From: Delphinus delphis
Lineage: Eukaryota > Chordata > Mammalia > Artiodactyla > Delphinidae
Assembly: GCF_949987515.2 (NCBI RefSeq)
Contig: NC_082694.2
Location: 67,888,080-67,952,079, forward strand
Direction of reading: 5' to 3'
Length of the DNA: 64,000 bases
In this document: positions 23,425 to 34,500 of the stretch, one piece after another
Position numbering within the stretch: position 1 is the stretch's first letter
Layout: each line of letters starts with the position of its first letter
Position numbers and translations under genes: made by a program
The notes under the pieces: model-generated
The model's input: the letters and a program-made list of their open reading frames with translations, nothing else
Database searches by the model: none
Told to the model about the DNA's origin: nothing

Positions 23425-23970
23425 GAGGAAGGTATAATGGTTAAGTACCAGACTCTGGAGCCAGGCTGCTTAGGTTCAGATCCCGGCTAGCTGTGTGAGC
23501 TGAGGCAAGCCATTCCACTTTACTTCTCTCTGTTTTGCCCCAGTTTTTGTTTTATTTTGTTTTGTTTATTTATTTATCTGTTTGGCTGTGTCGAGTCTTA
23601 GCTGTGGCAGGCTGGCTCCTTAGTTGTGGCATGCAAACGCTTAGTTGCGGCATGCATGTGGGATCTAGTTCCCCGACCAGGGATCGAACGTGGGCCTCCT
23701 GCACTGGGAGCGTGGAGTCTTATCCACTGCGCCACCAGGGAAGTCCCTGTTTGTTTGTTTTTGTTTGTTTGTTTGTAATCTATAAAATGGCTCGCTCTAC
23801 AATGGCAGTTCGTATCATTTATAAGACAGACCTGGGTTCCAGTCGTGGCTCAGCAGTAACTAGCTCTGTGACTCTGGGACAGTCATTGAACACTTTGCGA
23901 CCAAGTTTTCTCAAAATAGTCCCTACTGACCTCACCGGGTTGTCATGAAGATCCCAGGAGACATATGGTC
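23425..23970 (+). mobile_element. Two MIRs, the first split by a CHR SINE
   Basis: First MIR: TATAATGGTTAAGTACCAGA and CTCTGGAGCCAGGCTGCTTA, up to about 23,540, continuing as ATCTATAAAATGGCTCGC at 23,778 after the SINE. A second MIR runs from about 23,810 (ACCTGGGTTCCAGTCGTGGC to ACCGGGTTGTCATGAAGATC). Confidence 0.75.
23545..23747 (-). mobile_element. CHR-1-type SINE
   Basis: Reverse strand: TTTGGCTGTGTCGAGTCTTA, GGGATCTAGTTCCCCGACCA, GGGATCGAACGTGGGCC (complement of the B box), ACCAGGGAAGTCCC. This is an older subtype than the GCGTACCGC-tailed SINEs. TG-rich flanks hide the target-site duplication. Confidence 0.9.
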
Positions 23971-23974
23971 TTCC

Positions 23975-24335
23975 TTTGGTGGTGCCCTAATATGAAGTTG
24001 ATTTCTGAATTCTCATGCATTTTATAAATACCATTGATTATTAGGATGACCCTTGTGACTTATAAGTAGATTACAAATAACTTGAGGGCAAATACTGATT
24101 TAAGCTATGCTAAGAAATGGATGTGCCACACCTTTGTCCCATCCTGCCCCGACGTAGTGCAGGGCCCCGTCACAGGGACATTCGATAAATATCTATTATT
24201 ATTGGGGATTCTGAAGGAATAGATGCAACTTTATTTACAAAGAATCTGAAAACAAGGTTTGGTTCAGAGGGTCAGGAGATGTGAGCTGGTCGGGATTTGC
24301 TTGGCAGTGGCCCATAGAACTTAGAATTGTTTGTT
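23975..24335. other. No recognisable feature
   Basis: About 360 bases, with nothing I can name. Confidence 0.35.
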
Positions 24336-24439
24336 TATTTTTTTAATTGAAGTATAGTTGCTGCACAATATTACATAAGTTACAGGTGTGCAATATAGTA
24401 AGTCACAATTTTGTTTTTAAAGGAACGTACTTTTCCTTT

Positions 24440-24757
24440 TTAAAAAAAATTTATTTTTTTTTAAATTTATTTTTGGCTGCTTTGGGTCTTCATTGCTGCG
24501 CACGGGCTTTCTCTAGTTGCGGTGAAGGGGGGCTACTCTTTCTTGCGGTGTGCGGGCTTCTCGTTGCGGTGGCTTCTCTTGTTGCGGAGCACTGGCTCTA
24601 AGCGTGGGCTTCAGTAGTTGTGGCACACGGGCTCAGTAGTTGTGGTACACGGGCTTAGTTGCTCCGCGGCATGTGGGATCTTATGGGACCAGGGCTCGAG
24701 CCCGTGTCCCCTGCATTGGCAGGCGGATTCTTAACCACTGCGTCACCAGGGAAGTCC
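24440..24757 (-). mobile_element. Long CHR-type SINE
   Basis: Reverse strand: TTTTTGGCTGCTTTGGGTC, CTTTCTCTAGTTGCGGTGAA, AGTAGTTGTGGCACACGGG, GGCTCGAGCCCGTGTCCC, CACCAGGGAAGTCC. It is about 100 bases longer than the short CHR form and is the same long type as the SINE in the tandem units. Confidence 0.9.
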
Positions 24758-24835
24758 AGTGATTCACAATTTTTAAAGGTTATAGTTATCATAAGATATT
24801 GGCTATATTCCCCATGTTGTACAATATATCCTTGT

Positions 24836-24983
24836 AGTTTATTTTATGTATTTATTTTTGGCCACACCGCACAGCATGTGGGATCTCAGTTCCCCAACCA
24901 GGGATTGAACCCATGCCCCCTGCAGTGGAAACACAGAGTCTTAACCACTGGACCGCCAGGGAATTCCCTGCAGTTTATTTTAT
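24836..24983 (-). mobile_element. Short CHR-1/Bov-tA-like SINE with target-site duplication
   Basis: AGTTTATTTTAT at 24,836-24,847 and 24,972-24,983. The body has TTTTTGGCCACACCGCACAG, GGGATTGAACCCATGCCCCC and ACCGCCAGGGAATTCCC. Confidence 0.93.
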
Positions 24984-25075
24984 ACCTAATAGTTTGTACC
25001 TCTTACTCTTCCACCCCTGTGATGTGCCTCCCCACTTCCTTCTCCCCACTGGTGAGCACTAGGTTGTAGAACTAC

Positions 25076-25924
25076 AGTTTTGACTTTGCTTCATTCTGTG
25101 ATTAGCCTTTGAGAAAGTCAGCACAGGTAAATGTGCCTGAGCTCAGGCAGTGGTCCCAGGAATAGATCTATCTGGGTGGTGGGGCTTTTCCATCTTTCTC
25201 AGTTCTCATTTCCTGTGTACTGTCAGCAGAAGCACGCTGATTTTAGACATAGGTCTACATATCAACTCCACCCTGGACAAATGTTGTGATCTTGCTTGAG
25301 TTACCTAATGAATTGCCTTGTGTCTCAGTGCCCTCATCCATAAACTCTAGCCAGTACCACCCGTGTTATTGGGTTCCTGTTGGGATTAAATCGGATCATG
25401 CATGCACAGCCCTCTGTCCGACGCTTGGCACAGAAGATGTGCTTCCAACATTTGTTTCCATCTCCATCCTTTCCCTTCTTGAGGAACTGGCTTAGAAGGA
25501 AAAACCTAAAAGCAGGCAGTGGGAGCTTTCATCCTGCCATGAAAAGGATGGCACGCCCTGTGATGTTTGCCCCTGACCAGAGCAAGATTTACTAGATGTG
25601 CAGCCACTTAAGGGATGTGGAAGCCCTTACCCTCCTCTGGGGTCAGAGAAGGTCAGGCTCATGTTTGAGAAGTGGTGTATTGTGTTCGGAAGACATTATA
25701 CACTCCATCAATATTTGATGAGGCCCGGGGGTGCGGTGTGGTTGGCTGATCAACTCTGCAGTGTGACTACAGGCTGTCCTGTACCTGACTGTGACAGGTC
25801 AAAGACCGATGTCCTCAGGGAAGAAGGGGCACATTGTCCTTTAGGGAGGACAGCAGGGCTGATCTAGCTCCAAATTGGCTTCTCCCTTTTTCTTGCTCTC
25901 CCACTGGAAAGCACAATGATACTC
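25076..25924. other. No gene; possible MIR remnant
   Basis: 25,235-25,420 has weak plus-strand MIR words (GTCTCAGTGCCCTCATCCAT). The rest is unassigned. Confidence 0.35.
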
Positions 25925-26085
25925 ATATCTAGCAATTGCTGACTGCTTATCCTGTGCCAGGCACGTAACAGGTGTTATCTCTTGTAGACCTCAGAAGGCT
26001 CACTTTACAGTTAAGAGCACTGAGGCCTAGAGAATGAAGATACTCCCTCAAGGTCAAATAGTAAGTTGTGACCTGAGGAGGGCCA
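25925..26085 (-). mobile_element. MIR SINE, minus strand
   Basis: CCTGTGCCAGGCACGTAACA, TCACTTTACAGTTAAGAGCA, ACTCCCTCAAGGTCAAATAG are complements of the MIR core. Confidence 0.75.
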
Positions 26086-26089
26086 GCTA

Positions 26090-26689
26090 ACCAAGGCAAA
26101 GAGGTACATGAGTCAACTTGACCTCAAGAACGGGGGCCTTTAGGAGAGATGTTTTCACCAACTGGGGGCTGTGAAGCTCTAGAGAATCTTAGGGAAACAG
26201 AAAAAGGATGGGAAGCCGTGTTCCCAAAAACCCGCAGACCCGCCTCAAGTCTTAGCACAAGAATCGTGGAATTGACCTTAATGCCTCCTTCGATTTTAGC
26301 TTCCCTTCTCCCACTACTGTTCTCTTTGCCTGGCCCAGACCTGTCCCTTTAAGAGCAAAGAGAATGACCCTGGAGCTTTATTGCTTTTTGTGGGTATGAA
26401 ATAGTGTGTGCACTGCAGCCCTAAACAGCTCCCTCCTCACCCAAAGGCTAGGCAGGAGGCACCCATTCCCCCCGGGTCTGTTTCATAGTGCCCACCTCCC
26501 TGCCAGCCCCCCATGGTTGCCGCTGTAGGTGGACTGTGGGTTTGTTTGGATAACGGATGTTCGCTCCTGGATGCTCTTAGCATTGTAGCATCTTTAGTGT
26601 CCATCCCTGGATGTCTTTGGGATGTCCAGCCTGAGCACAGCTCCATAAACTTGTCTGGCTGGGAAGTGAGTGTGCAGCGAGGGAATCAT
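26090..26689. other. No recognisable feature
   Basis: About 600 bases with nothing I can name. The CATCCCTGGATGTCTTTGGG region is locally repetitive. Confidence 0.35.
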
Positions 26690-26945
26690 GGATTAAATAA
26701 GACCGTGCATGCAAAAGCACTCATCATGGTGCCTGGCCCATGGCAGGTACTCCATGTGTGTTATTGGAATTTGATTTGGAGTGGAAGCGTTGGATTTCAG
26801 TTCCGTAAAGGCACTTAAAATTTCTTGGCTCAAACCCCACATTTTATAAATGAAGAAGTTTGCCCAGAGAGTTGAAGTGGATTGCCCAAAGTCATGGGGA
26901 ATGATCTGGGTGAGCACTGAGTTCCTGGATTCAGATTCTACCTAA
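26690..26945. mobile_element. MIR fragments in both orientations
   Basis: 26,690-26,775 plus strand (ATCATGGTGCCTGGCCCATG). 26,820-26,945 minus strand (CACATTTTATAAATGAAGAA, GATTGCCCAAAGTCATGGGG). Confidence 0.6.
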
Positions 26946-26949
26946 TAAT

Positions 26950-28905
26950 AATGCCCTTAGATGCCCTCTCTTACTCTGGACCCTGGGCTTTACAGGACCC
27001 CCACTATGAACCTCCTTCAGCTATGCCTCTCTCTATGGGTAAGGAGTCTGCAGGGCCAAGGAGATGTGACTACCTGGAGCCCACGTACCTCCTCTAGAAC
27101 ATTCTCTGGGTACCTAGAGAATTCTAGAATATTCTCTGTGTACCTAGAGACTCTCTATGGTACCTTGAATTCCCTGCCTGAATGATCCCAAGCCTGTTTC
27201 CAGCCTTCTTCAGGCCTCTTTTCCAGGTTCATCCTACGAAAGGCAGAGGTCACAGCCAGTAGGGCCAGTCTGTACAAAGGGTGGCAAACGGGAGGCTCTT
27301 AGTGGGGTGTGTAGCGGGAGCTCGGGGATATGGGCTGGGATATGGGCAGGCGGTGGCGGATGGGAAGAAAAGTCCATGAGCCCAGGCCCAAGCATTGGGG
27401 CAGGCTCTCCCTGTGCAGCAGAATTCTGAGGAGGGTGAGAGCTCTAAATTTGAAACTGGCCTTCTAAGTCATTGGGAATATGTATTTATTAGGATAGGAT
27501 GGTATAACATTTTCTTTATTTGTTAGCTTGATCTATAACCTTTAAATATTAGACCCCACATAAATGGGGCTCTATCTGTACTCTTGTGCTGGGCCTTGCA
27601 GATGTGAGGGGTGGCCTGCTTCATAGTGATCTGTTATGAGAGCCCCAAGGGGAATCCTGGTGAAAAAGACAGAGAACACATCACTCGCTGAGATGACTGG
27701 GAGGGCATGGCTGAGTGCTTTTCCTAATGCTCTGTGGATGTTCAAACATATGAAAGACACGGACAACAGTATGAGAAATGTGAATGGGCTGTAAATGAGG
27801 GCAAGAAGAATCAGCTGCATTATTGTATTAACATAATATCCATTCTTGAAAAAAGGTGACTGTTTGGCCTTCAGATTAGTTTTGCATCAAAACTGAAGGA
27901 ACCTTTGAAAACGCCTTGAAGGGTTTATGTCTAGGCCGTCATCCACACCAGCAAGGCCTTTGATAATAAGTAGCCCTTTGTTCCCCATTCCTCAAAACCA
28001 GAGGTTCAGGGGAGGATGTGCGATTTGCCCTAGATGCGTCTTCTTCCTTTTCCTTCTCTCCACAGATGAGTTTCTCAGACTCCAAAGTGAGGGGATGGAC
28101 TCCAAGGGGAAGGGTTAGGTTAGAGCCTTCATTCCACCGGAAGGAAAGCCCTTTTCTGTGGCCCTTCTGTTTTTCTAGAAAGCTGGTGGAGACGCCTGGC
28201 TCCAGACCCCCCTCTTGCTGTGAGGTGAGCATGCCCGTGGCTGCGCGGCTGCACTGCCACGGTTGATAGGGAGCTACGTCCTGGGCTATTGTGCTGCGCT
28301 CCCTGAAGGAAAACCTTCCCTTCCCATGACGGCACGACCCACGGTCTCTGTTTACTGTCTTGCGCAGAGTCCGGTTCCCAGAACTCCCTGGAGGATTTGC
28401 AAGGCTCAGGCAATAAGGTGTCTCATCTGGAGAGAAGAGAGGGGCACGGGAGTCACCAGAGTCCATGTGGATGAGGTGACCTCGGAGTGGCCTCGACTGC
28501 TTATTCTTGTTGACTGGAAGCCACCTAGCAGTGCTCAGGGTCTGACTGTGTTGCCAAAATGAAGAGGGGGTGGAAGTGCTCTAGTAAGCACTTTGGTGGA
28601 AGGCTAAGGGCTCATCCGAGCGGTCAGAGGGGTGAGACCCCTCACGTGATATCACACACTGTAGGTACCCTACAGCCTAAGCTGGAAGGACCGATCTTGC
28701 ATGAGGCTCTGAGGCCAGCCAAGTTTGTGTTGGTCAAAGTACCCTCCATCAACTCTTCCCCTGGAACCCAGATGGGTGCCATGGTGCTCTGCTGTCTCAT
28801 CCAGCATTGGCTCGCGTCTCGCAGCTCCCAGGGCCTACACTGGGCTTCCTGGGTGGGTCCCATCATGCTACCCTCTCCTGCCACACCCTTGAGGACTAAG
28901 GTTTA
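26950..28905. other. No recognisable gene
   Basis: About 2 kb of single-copy-looking sequence. It holds a two-copy 30-base tandem repeat at 27,091-27,150. Overlapping open frames on both strands at 27,939-28,562 have no protein signature that I know. Confidence 0.4.
27091..27150. repeat. Two-copy 30-base tandem repeat
   Basis: ATTCTCTGGGTACCTAGAGA at 27,101-27,120 and ATTCTCTGTGTACCTAGAGA at 27,131-27,150, each preceded by a TCTAGAA-type word. Confidence 0.85.
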
Positions 28906-28906
28906 T

Positions 28907-28909
28907 ACA

Positions 28910-28956
<47 letters not shown>
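28907..28956. repeat. (CA)n microsatellite
   Basis: CA repeat with one TA interruption near the start. Confidence 0.97.
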
Positions 28957-28959
<3 letters not shown>

Positions 28960-28960
<1 letters not shown>

Positions 28961-29514
28961 TTTACTGGTTTGCATTTTATTTCTCCAGAGTTCTGTTTAC
29001 TGATGGGAGGCAGTAGAAGAGTGACTCTCACATTTCAGGGAACATTTTGTTCATTTAAACCCTGATCACTTGTTTCCTAACTTCCAGGTGAGGGATGTGC
29101 TGGTCCATATGGCAGGCCGCCCGTGAGAATTAGAGGAAAGCGCCCCTCCCTGTGGGCAGGCACAGGCCCTGCCAGGTGGAATTGAGGGTGGATTCTAGTC
29201 CCTACTTGCCCTTTGCCTGGATACCCCTGGGCTCTGAGCTCTCTCTCAACTGAACGTGCTCCGTGGGAGTGATCCTAATGGGAAGGGTTCTAGGCTAGGG
29301 AGGAGGGGAAAGTTTTGGAGGCAGATGGAGACTTGTAGTGGCCCACAAATCGTCTCATGTAGTGTCTGTCTCTTTCACCTACTCTGATGCTGGAGCTGGT
29401 GCTTATAGGCTGCATGTACCTCACTGGCTCAGCCGGGTTAATTACTAGGAGTCCCTGCTAAGTGCCGGACACTCCCAGGAGGACTGATGCCCAGTGTGTG
29501 ACGGGCTTTATAGT
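28960..29514. other. No recognisable feature
   Basis: About 550 bases, with nothing I can name. Confidence 0.4.
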
Positions 29515-29930
29515 GGACCACATTTTTAGAAACAATGATTTTATTTGACCCAGTGATGACTTTGGGAAATAGGCAGGGCCAAAGATTATATCCATTTTAT
29601 AGATAAGAAAACTGAGACTCAAGAAAGGTGAAGTGGGGACTTCCCTGGTGGTCTAGTGGCTAAGACTCTGCGCTCCCAATGCAGGGGGCCCGGGTTCGAT
29701 TCCCTGGTCAGGGAATTAGATCCCACATGCACGCTGCAACTAAGAGTTCGCATGCCACAACTAAAGATCCCACGTGCTGCAGCTAAGACCTGGTGGAGCC
29801 TAAATAAATAAATACTAAAAAAAAAAAAAAAAGAAAGAAAGAAAGGTGAAGTGGTGTGCACGCAGTCACCCAGCTAGTAAATGGCAACGCTGGAATTATG
29901 ATCCTCCAGTTCTACTGAATCGACAGCTAT
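29515..29930 (-). mobile_element. MIR, split by a SINE
   Basis: CCATTTTATAGATAAGAAAA before the SINE and GTCACCCAGCTAGTAAATGG after it join into one minus-strand MIR. Confidence 0.8.
29621..29854 (+). mobile_element. CHR-1-type SINE with perfect 16-base target-site duplication
   Basis: AAGAAAGGTGAAGTGG at 29,621-29,636 and 29,839-29,854. The body from 29,637 has GGACTTCCCTGGTGGTCTAG, a consensus pol III B box GGTTCGATTCC, GTGGAGCCTAAATAAATAAA and an A-rich tail. Confidence 0.98.
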
Positions 29931-29934
29931 GCCA

Positions 29935-30539
29935 CATTGCCTCCTACCAGACAGACTCACAAAGTCCAGCTTTCATCTTAATTTTTCAGAATGTACAAAT
30001 CTTTTAGGAGTCCTTTGTGCCTTCAAACTATGGACTATTTGCCCCACACATTCGCTAGTGTCCTACCGGCCATTTGACAGGATTCTGCTAACAATATGAC
30101 ACATCTGTTTAGCACTTAATGTTTTGGGGAGGCCTTTCTCAACAGTCTTGTATGGCTGGCAGGGTGGGCATTCTGTCCGTTAGAGATGAGCAAATGGAGA
30201 CCCAAAGAGGATGAGTGAATTGCTGACTCACACGCCTGGTTCAGAACCAGCATCCAGGTCTCTTCCTTTTTAAGGCTACAAGCTTTCAGCTTTGTCATGC
30301 TGCATCTTCCCCAGAGAGCTTAGGAAGCATAAGAAACTGCCTACAGGAAATATGCTTCACCTTCCTAACAGACACGGCATTCCAGAACCAAACTCCATGG
30401 AAACGGAACGCAGAGGGTATGTCCATGCCTCTCCTCTAGACCCACTCCAGTTCCCATTAGAAGCTGATGAGCCACCACGTATTTTCATGGTAGGTCAATC
30501 CTAATCCATATCCTCTTCAAAGCCAGAAAAATCGAGTCA
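29935..30539. other. No recognisable feature
   Basis: About 600 bases. 30,170-30,240 has weak MIR-like words (TTAGAGATGAGCAAATGGAG). The rest is unassigned. Confidence 0.35.
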
Positions 30540-32500
30540 CAGAATATCAGAAAAGAAAGGGAACCGTAGAGTCTTCCTTCTAGTCAAACGCCTTAATTTT
30601 ACAGATGAGGAAATAGTTTTTTGTTTTGTTTTTCAGATTTATTGAGGTATAATTTATAAAATGGTAAGACATGAATTACGAGATGATTTGAAACACTTAT
30701 GCATTGTGAAAGGATTCCCCCCATCAAGTTAATTAACACATCCATCACCTCACATATTCACCTTTTTTGGTGTGTGTTTGAGAACATTTAAGTTCTACTC
30801 TCTTAGCAAATTTCAGTTATACAAGTATAGTGTTATCAACTATGGTCACCATGTTATACAGTAGATCCTCAGGCTGTATTCATCTTGTAACTAAAAGTTT
30901 GTAGAATTTTACCAACTTCTACCTATTTCTCCCACTGTCAGCTCCTAGCAACCACGTTCCTACTCTCTGTTTCTATGAGTTTGACCTTTTTAAAAAGTGG
31001 GTTTTTTTTTTTTCTAAGATTCTACAAATAAGTGATACCATGCAGTATTTGTCTTTCTCTTTCTGGCTTATTTCACTTACCATAATTCCCTCTAGTTTCA
31101 TCCATGTTGTTGCAAGTGATAGGATTTACTTATTTTTTAAGGCTGAATAATATTCCATTGTATTTTTTTTACCACATTTTCTTGATCCATTCATGCCTCA
31201 GTGGACATTTATGTTGTTTCAATACCTTGACTATTGTGAATATTGCTGGCATGAACATGGAAGTACAGCTATCTCTTGGAGGTAACAGTTTCATTTCCCT
31301 GGGGTATATACTCAGAAGTGGGATTGCTGGTTCATATGGTAGCTCTATTTTTAATTTCTTGAGGAATATTCATACTGTTTTCCATAGTGACTGTACCAGT
31401 TCATATTCCCACCAACAGTGTACAAGTGTTTCCTTTTCTCCACATCCTAGCCAGCATTTATTGTCTTTTTGATAATAGCCATCCTAACAGGTGTGAAGTG
31501 ATTGTGGTTTTTTGATTTGCATTTTCCTGGTAATTAGTGATGTTGAGCACTCTTTCATATACCTGTTGACCATTTATATGTCTTCTTCGGGAAAATGTCT
31601 AATCAGATCCTTTGCCCATTTTTAATTGGGTTATTTGATTTTTTGCTGAGTTATATGTGCTCCTTATGTATTTTGGATATTAATCCCTTATCAGATATGT
31701 GGTTTGCAAATATTTTCTCCCATTCCATAGGTTGCCTTTTTATTTTGTGATGGTTTCCTTTAGATATTCTGTGCTCATGGATTGAAAGAATTAATAGTGT
31801 TAAAATGTCCATACTACCCAAATCAATCTACAGATTCAATGCAATCTCTATAAAAATTCCAATGCACCTTTCACATAAACAGAAAAAATAATCCTAAAGT
31901 CTGTGGAAACACAAAAGACCCCAAATAGTCAAAGCAGTTTTGAGAAAAGCAAAGCAAAGCTGGAAGCATCACATTTCTGGATTTCAAGCTATATTACAAA
32001 GCAATAGTAATCGAAACAGTGTGGTACTGGCATAAAAACAGATACATAGACCAGTGGAACAGTATAGAGAACCTAGAAGTAAAACCGTGTATGTATGGTC
32101 AGTTAATTTTCAACAAAGGAGCCAAGAATATACAATGGGGAAAGGATAGTCTCTTAAATAAATGGGGAAACATGGACAGCCACATGCAAAAGAATGAAAT
32201 TGGACCCCCATCTTACACCATACATAAAAGTCAACTCAAAATGGATGAAAGACTTGAATGTAATAACTAAAACTGTACAACTCTTGGAAAAAAACTCAGA
32301 GAGATGAAGCTCTTTGACATTGGTCTTGGCAGTGATTTTTTGAATTTGACACCAAAAGCAAAGGGAACAAAAGCAAAAATAAACAAGTGGGACTACATCA
32401 AATTAAAAAGCTTCTTAGTATGGATAAGGAAAGAGTTTGTGGCTACAATAGAGACAGGTTAAATGACTTGCTCAAGGCCACCCACTTATTTATGGGTATA
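30540..32500 (-). mobile_element. MIR split by an L1
   Basis: TTAATTTTACAGATGAGGAA at 30,593-30,612 and GTTAAATGACTTGCTCAAGG at about 32,458 are neighbouring pieces of one minus-strand MIR, now 1.8 kb apart. Confidence 0.75.
30616..32411 (-). mobile_element. 5'-inverted (twin-primed) L1
   Basis: 30,616-31,770 is the complement of an L1 3' end (T-rich tail, GTTGTTGCAAGTGATAGGAT, GGGATTGCTGGTTCATATGG, CTCCCATTCCATAGGTTGCC). 31,780-32,411 is plus-strand L1 from just upstream, the end of ORF2 (AATGTCCATACTACCCAAAT, GGAAGCATCACATTTCTGGA, GGACTACATCAAATTAAAAA). The two pieces meet at positions close together in the L1, the mark of twin priming. GATGAGGAAATAG before and GATAAGGAAAGAG after may be a decayed target-site duplication. 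Coding is broken by stops. Confidence 0.85.
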
Positions 32501-32504
32501 GGGA

Positions 32505-33739
32505 ATATTTCACAGTCTCATGTTGAAGTTGTTAGCTTGGCTTCCACCTACACAGATCCAACATTTGGAGAGTGGGCCCTGGGAAAGGTGAATGGCTGCT
32601 GTCATTGGAGTCCTCTGCTCTATTCTGAAGGAGACCCAGGAGGGTGACAGGGTGAGGAACATGAAATAGAAGGTTGGCATCTTATCGTTTGCTCTCAGTC
32701 TGAAATCTGGGCTCTGTTGGCTTCACCTGATTCCTTATAACCTGGAAGAAAAACCTTTCTACCTCTGCACTGACCTGTGAGGACTCTCTGGGCCCTGGAC
32801 CTGGGCCCCACCCTCTGCAGATCCCCACTTTTCTCTGGGAGCAGTTGCTCCCTCCACACACTTACTGAGCATGTATTTCATGCCAGGCTCTGAAAAGACA
32901 TGAAAAGACAGACATGGCTTCAGTCCTCAGTCCAGCAGAAGCAGAAGGCTGCTTAAAATATTTGATCCTGGAATTAATTATACAATTAATCCTGAGAATT
33001 CCCTGGAATCAGCATTCATACCTTGGTTGGGCTGTTAGGTGACCCCACTCACCTATTCTGGATCCTGAGCCACCTTTCCTAGCCTCTGGGTCTGGACGCT
33101 TTTCCCTGATTGTTTTCTGATGCCCACCTTAGACCCCAAACCCTGACCTATGGGTATCTACAGAGATGACCACACCTCTGTGTTCTCCTGCCTGGCCTGA
33201 GCACCTGAATTGATCACTATGCCAGATACTGGGGAGAGGGTGCTGAACATGTCAGGAGCGAGCCCTGTTTTCAGGAAAGGATGCTGGCTCCTGGCCTCTA
33301 CTCTCTGGCCAGGGATATGCATGCTTTCCCCGTTCACTTGGAACTGCTGAGCATTAGCCTTGGCTCTCTTACACAGATTCAGTATTATGTGTGTCTTGCC
33401 TTTGATCTCCTGTCAGTCTCTGCCCTTGACTTTGAAGTTTGGGTTCATGGTTACTGCACGTCTCCTTGCCCAATGAACTGACCCTGAACTGTAACCTCTG
33501 ACACAACAACTTCCTGCCACCATGCCCACCAGCTTGGCCCACCTCCTAGTGCCTCGCCCACTTCGTCTGAGGCAGCCGATGGCCTGGAGCCGACCCATCA
33601 TTATAACAGGCCCTCAATAAATATTTATGAATTGAATCAACTCCAGAGTGGTTCAGAAATTACAGGTGCCTTTAAAAGAATCCGGAAGAGTTGGCTGTCA
33701 TCTAATGGTACTGAAACCTTGCACTTCAGACTGCGACTC
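32505..33739. other. No recognisable gene; old repeat traces
   Basis: 33,190-33,270 (CTATGCCAGATACTGGGGAG) and 33,600-33,640 (CCCTCAATAAATATTTATGA) look like ancient L2/MIR ends. The rest is unassigned. Confidence 0.4.
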
Positions 33740-34500
33740 AAACCCACATGGCCAGGACTCGAACCTGGCCAAAACTCAGATTGGGATTTGAATCCACGTG
33801 GCCGGGACTCGAACCTGGCCAAAACCCACGGTCTTCCAACTGAGATCACACGCCTGGTTTCAGGACTTAATGAAGCTCAGATTCTTGATGTCTCATCGCA
33901 GAAAGAATTCAGTGAGAGACAAAGTGATAGGTAAGAAGTGGATTTATTTGGAGAGAAACACACTCCACAGACAAGGTGCAGGCCATCTCAGAAGGTGCGA
34001 AAGGCACCAGGGTATGGGGTTGTCAGTTTTTATAGGGGTGGGTAATTTCATAGGCTGATGAGTGGGAGGAGTATTCCAGCTAATTCAGGAAGGGGTGGGG
34101 ATTTCCAGGAATTGGGCCACCACCCACTTTTTTTTTGTTTTGTTTTGTTTTTTTTGCGGTACGGTACGCGGGCCTCTCACTGTTGTGGCCTCTCCCGTTG
34201 CGGAGCACAGGCTCCGGATGCGCAGGCCCAGCGGCCATGGCTCACGGGCCCAGCCGCTCCGCGGCATGTGGGATCTTCCTGGACTGGGGCACGAACCCGT
34301 GTCCCCTGCATCGGCAGGCGGACTCTCAACCACTGCGCCACCAGGGAAGTCCCTCCACACAGGACTTTTATTCTAGGGTATAGTTGACAGTCTCAAGCCC
34401 AGCCTTCTAGGGGGCCTGACCAGCCCTGGATAGTGGAGGTGTGGGAAACAGGTGCTGCCTGTTACTGGCTGATCTGGTGAGCCTTTTCTTCCCTCCATAC
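33740..34500 (-). mobile_element. Second LTR of the same ERV1-like family, split by a SINE
   Basis: Collinear with 5,830-6,220: ATGTCTCATCGCAGAAAGAA, GTAAGAAGTGGATTTATTTG, CACACTCCACAGAC, TAATTTCATAGGCTGATGAG, GAATTGGGCCACCACCCAC. Its U5-side end carries a 50-base direct repeat (33,740-33,789 and 33,790-33,839), each copy with GGCCRGGACTCGAACCTGG, the complement of a tRNA T-arm/acceptor-like word. Beyond the SINE the sequence does not match the first LTR. No retroviral genes are seen. Confidence 0.65.
34127..34354 (-). mobile_element. CHR-type SINE inside the second LTR
   Basis: Reverse SINE body from TTTTGCGGTACGGTACGCGG (with a duplicated CGGTA word) to ACCAGGGAAGTCCC. The left edge is the same CCACCACCCAC position as the SINE at 6,209-6,446, but no target-site duplication is seen on the right (CTCCACACAGGAC). 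Confidence 0.92.

Larger units (their letters stand above)
24336..25075 (-). mobile_element. L1 3' end carrying two nested SINEs
   Basis: L1 pieces at 24,336-24,437 (TTAATTGAAGTATAGTTGCT), 24,758-24,847 (AAGATATTGGCTATATTCCC) and 24,972-25,075 (ATAGTTTGTACCTCTTACTC) read through once the two SINEs are removed. Confidence 0.7.

Noticed and set aside
29637..29838. Functional tRNA gene (good A and B boxes)
   Set aside because: The target-site duplication, A-tail and SINE body show a retroposed SINE.
31104..32270. Open frames in the L1 as possible reverse transcriptase gene
   Set aside because: 5'-truncated, inverted and interrupted by stops; a dead L1 fragment.
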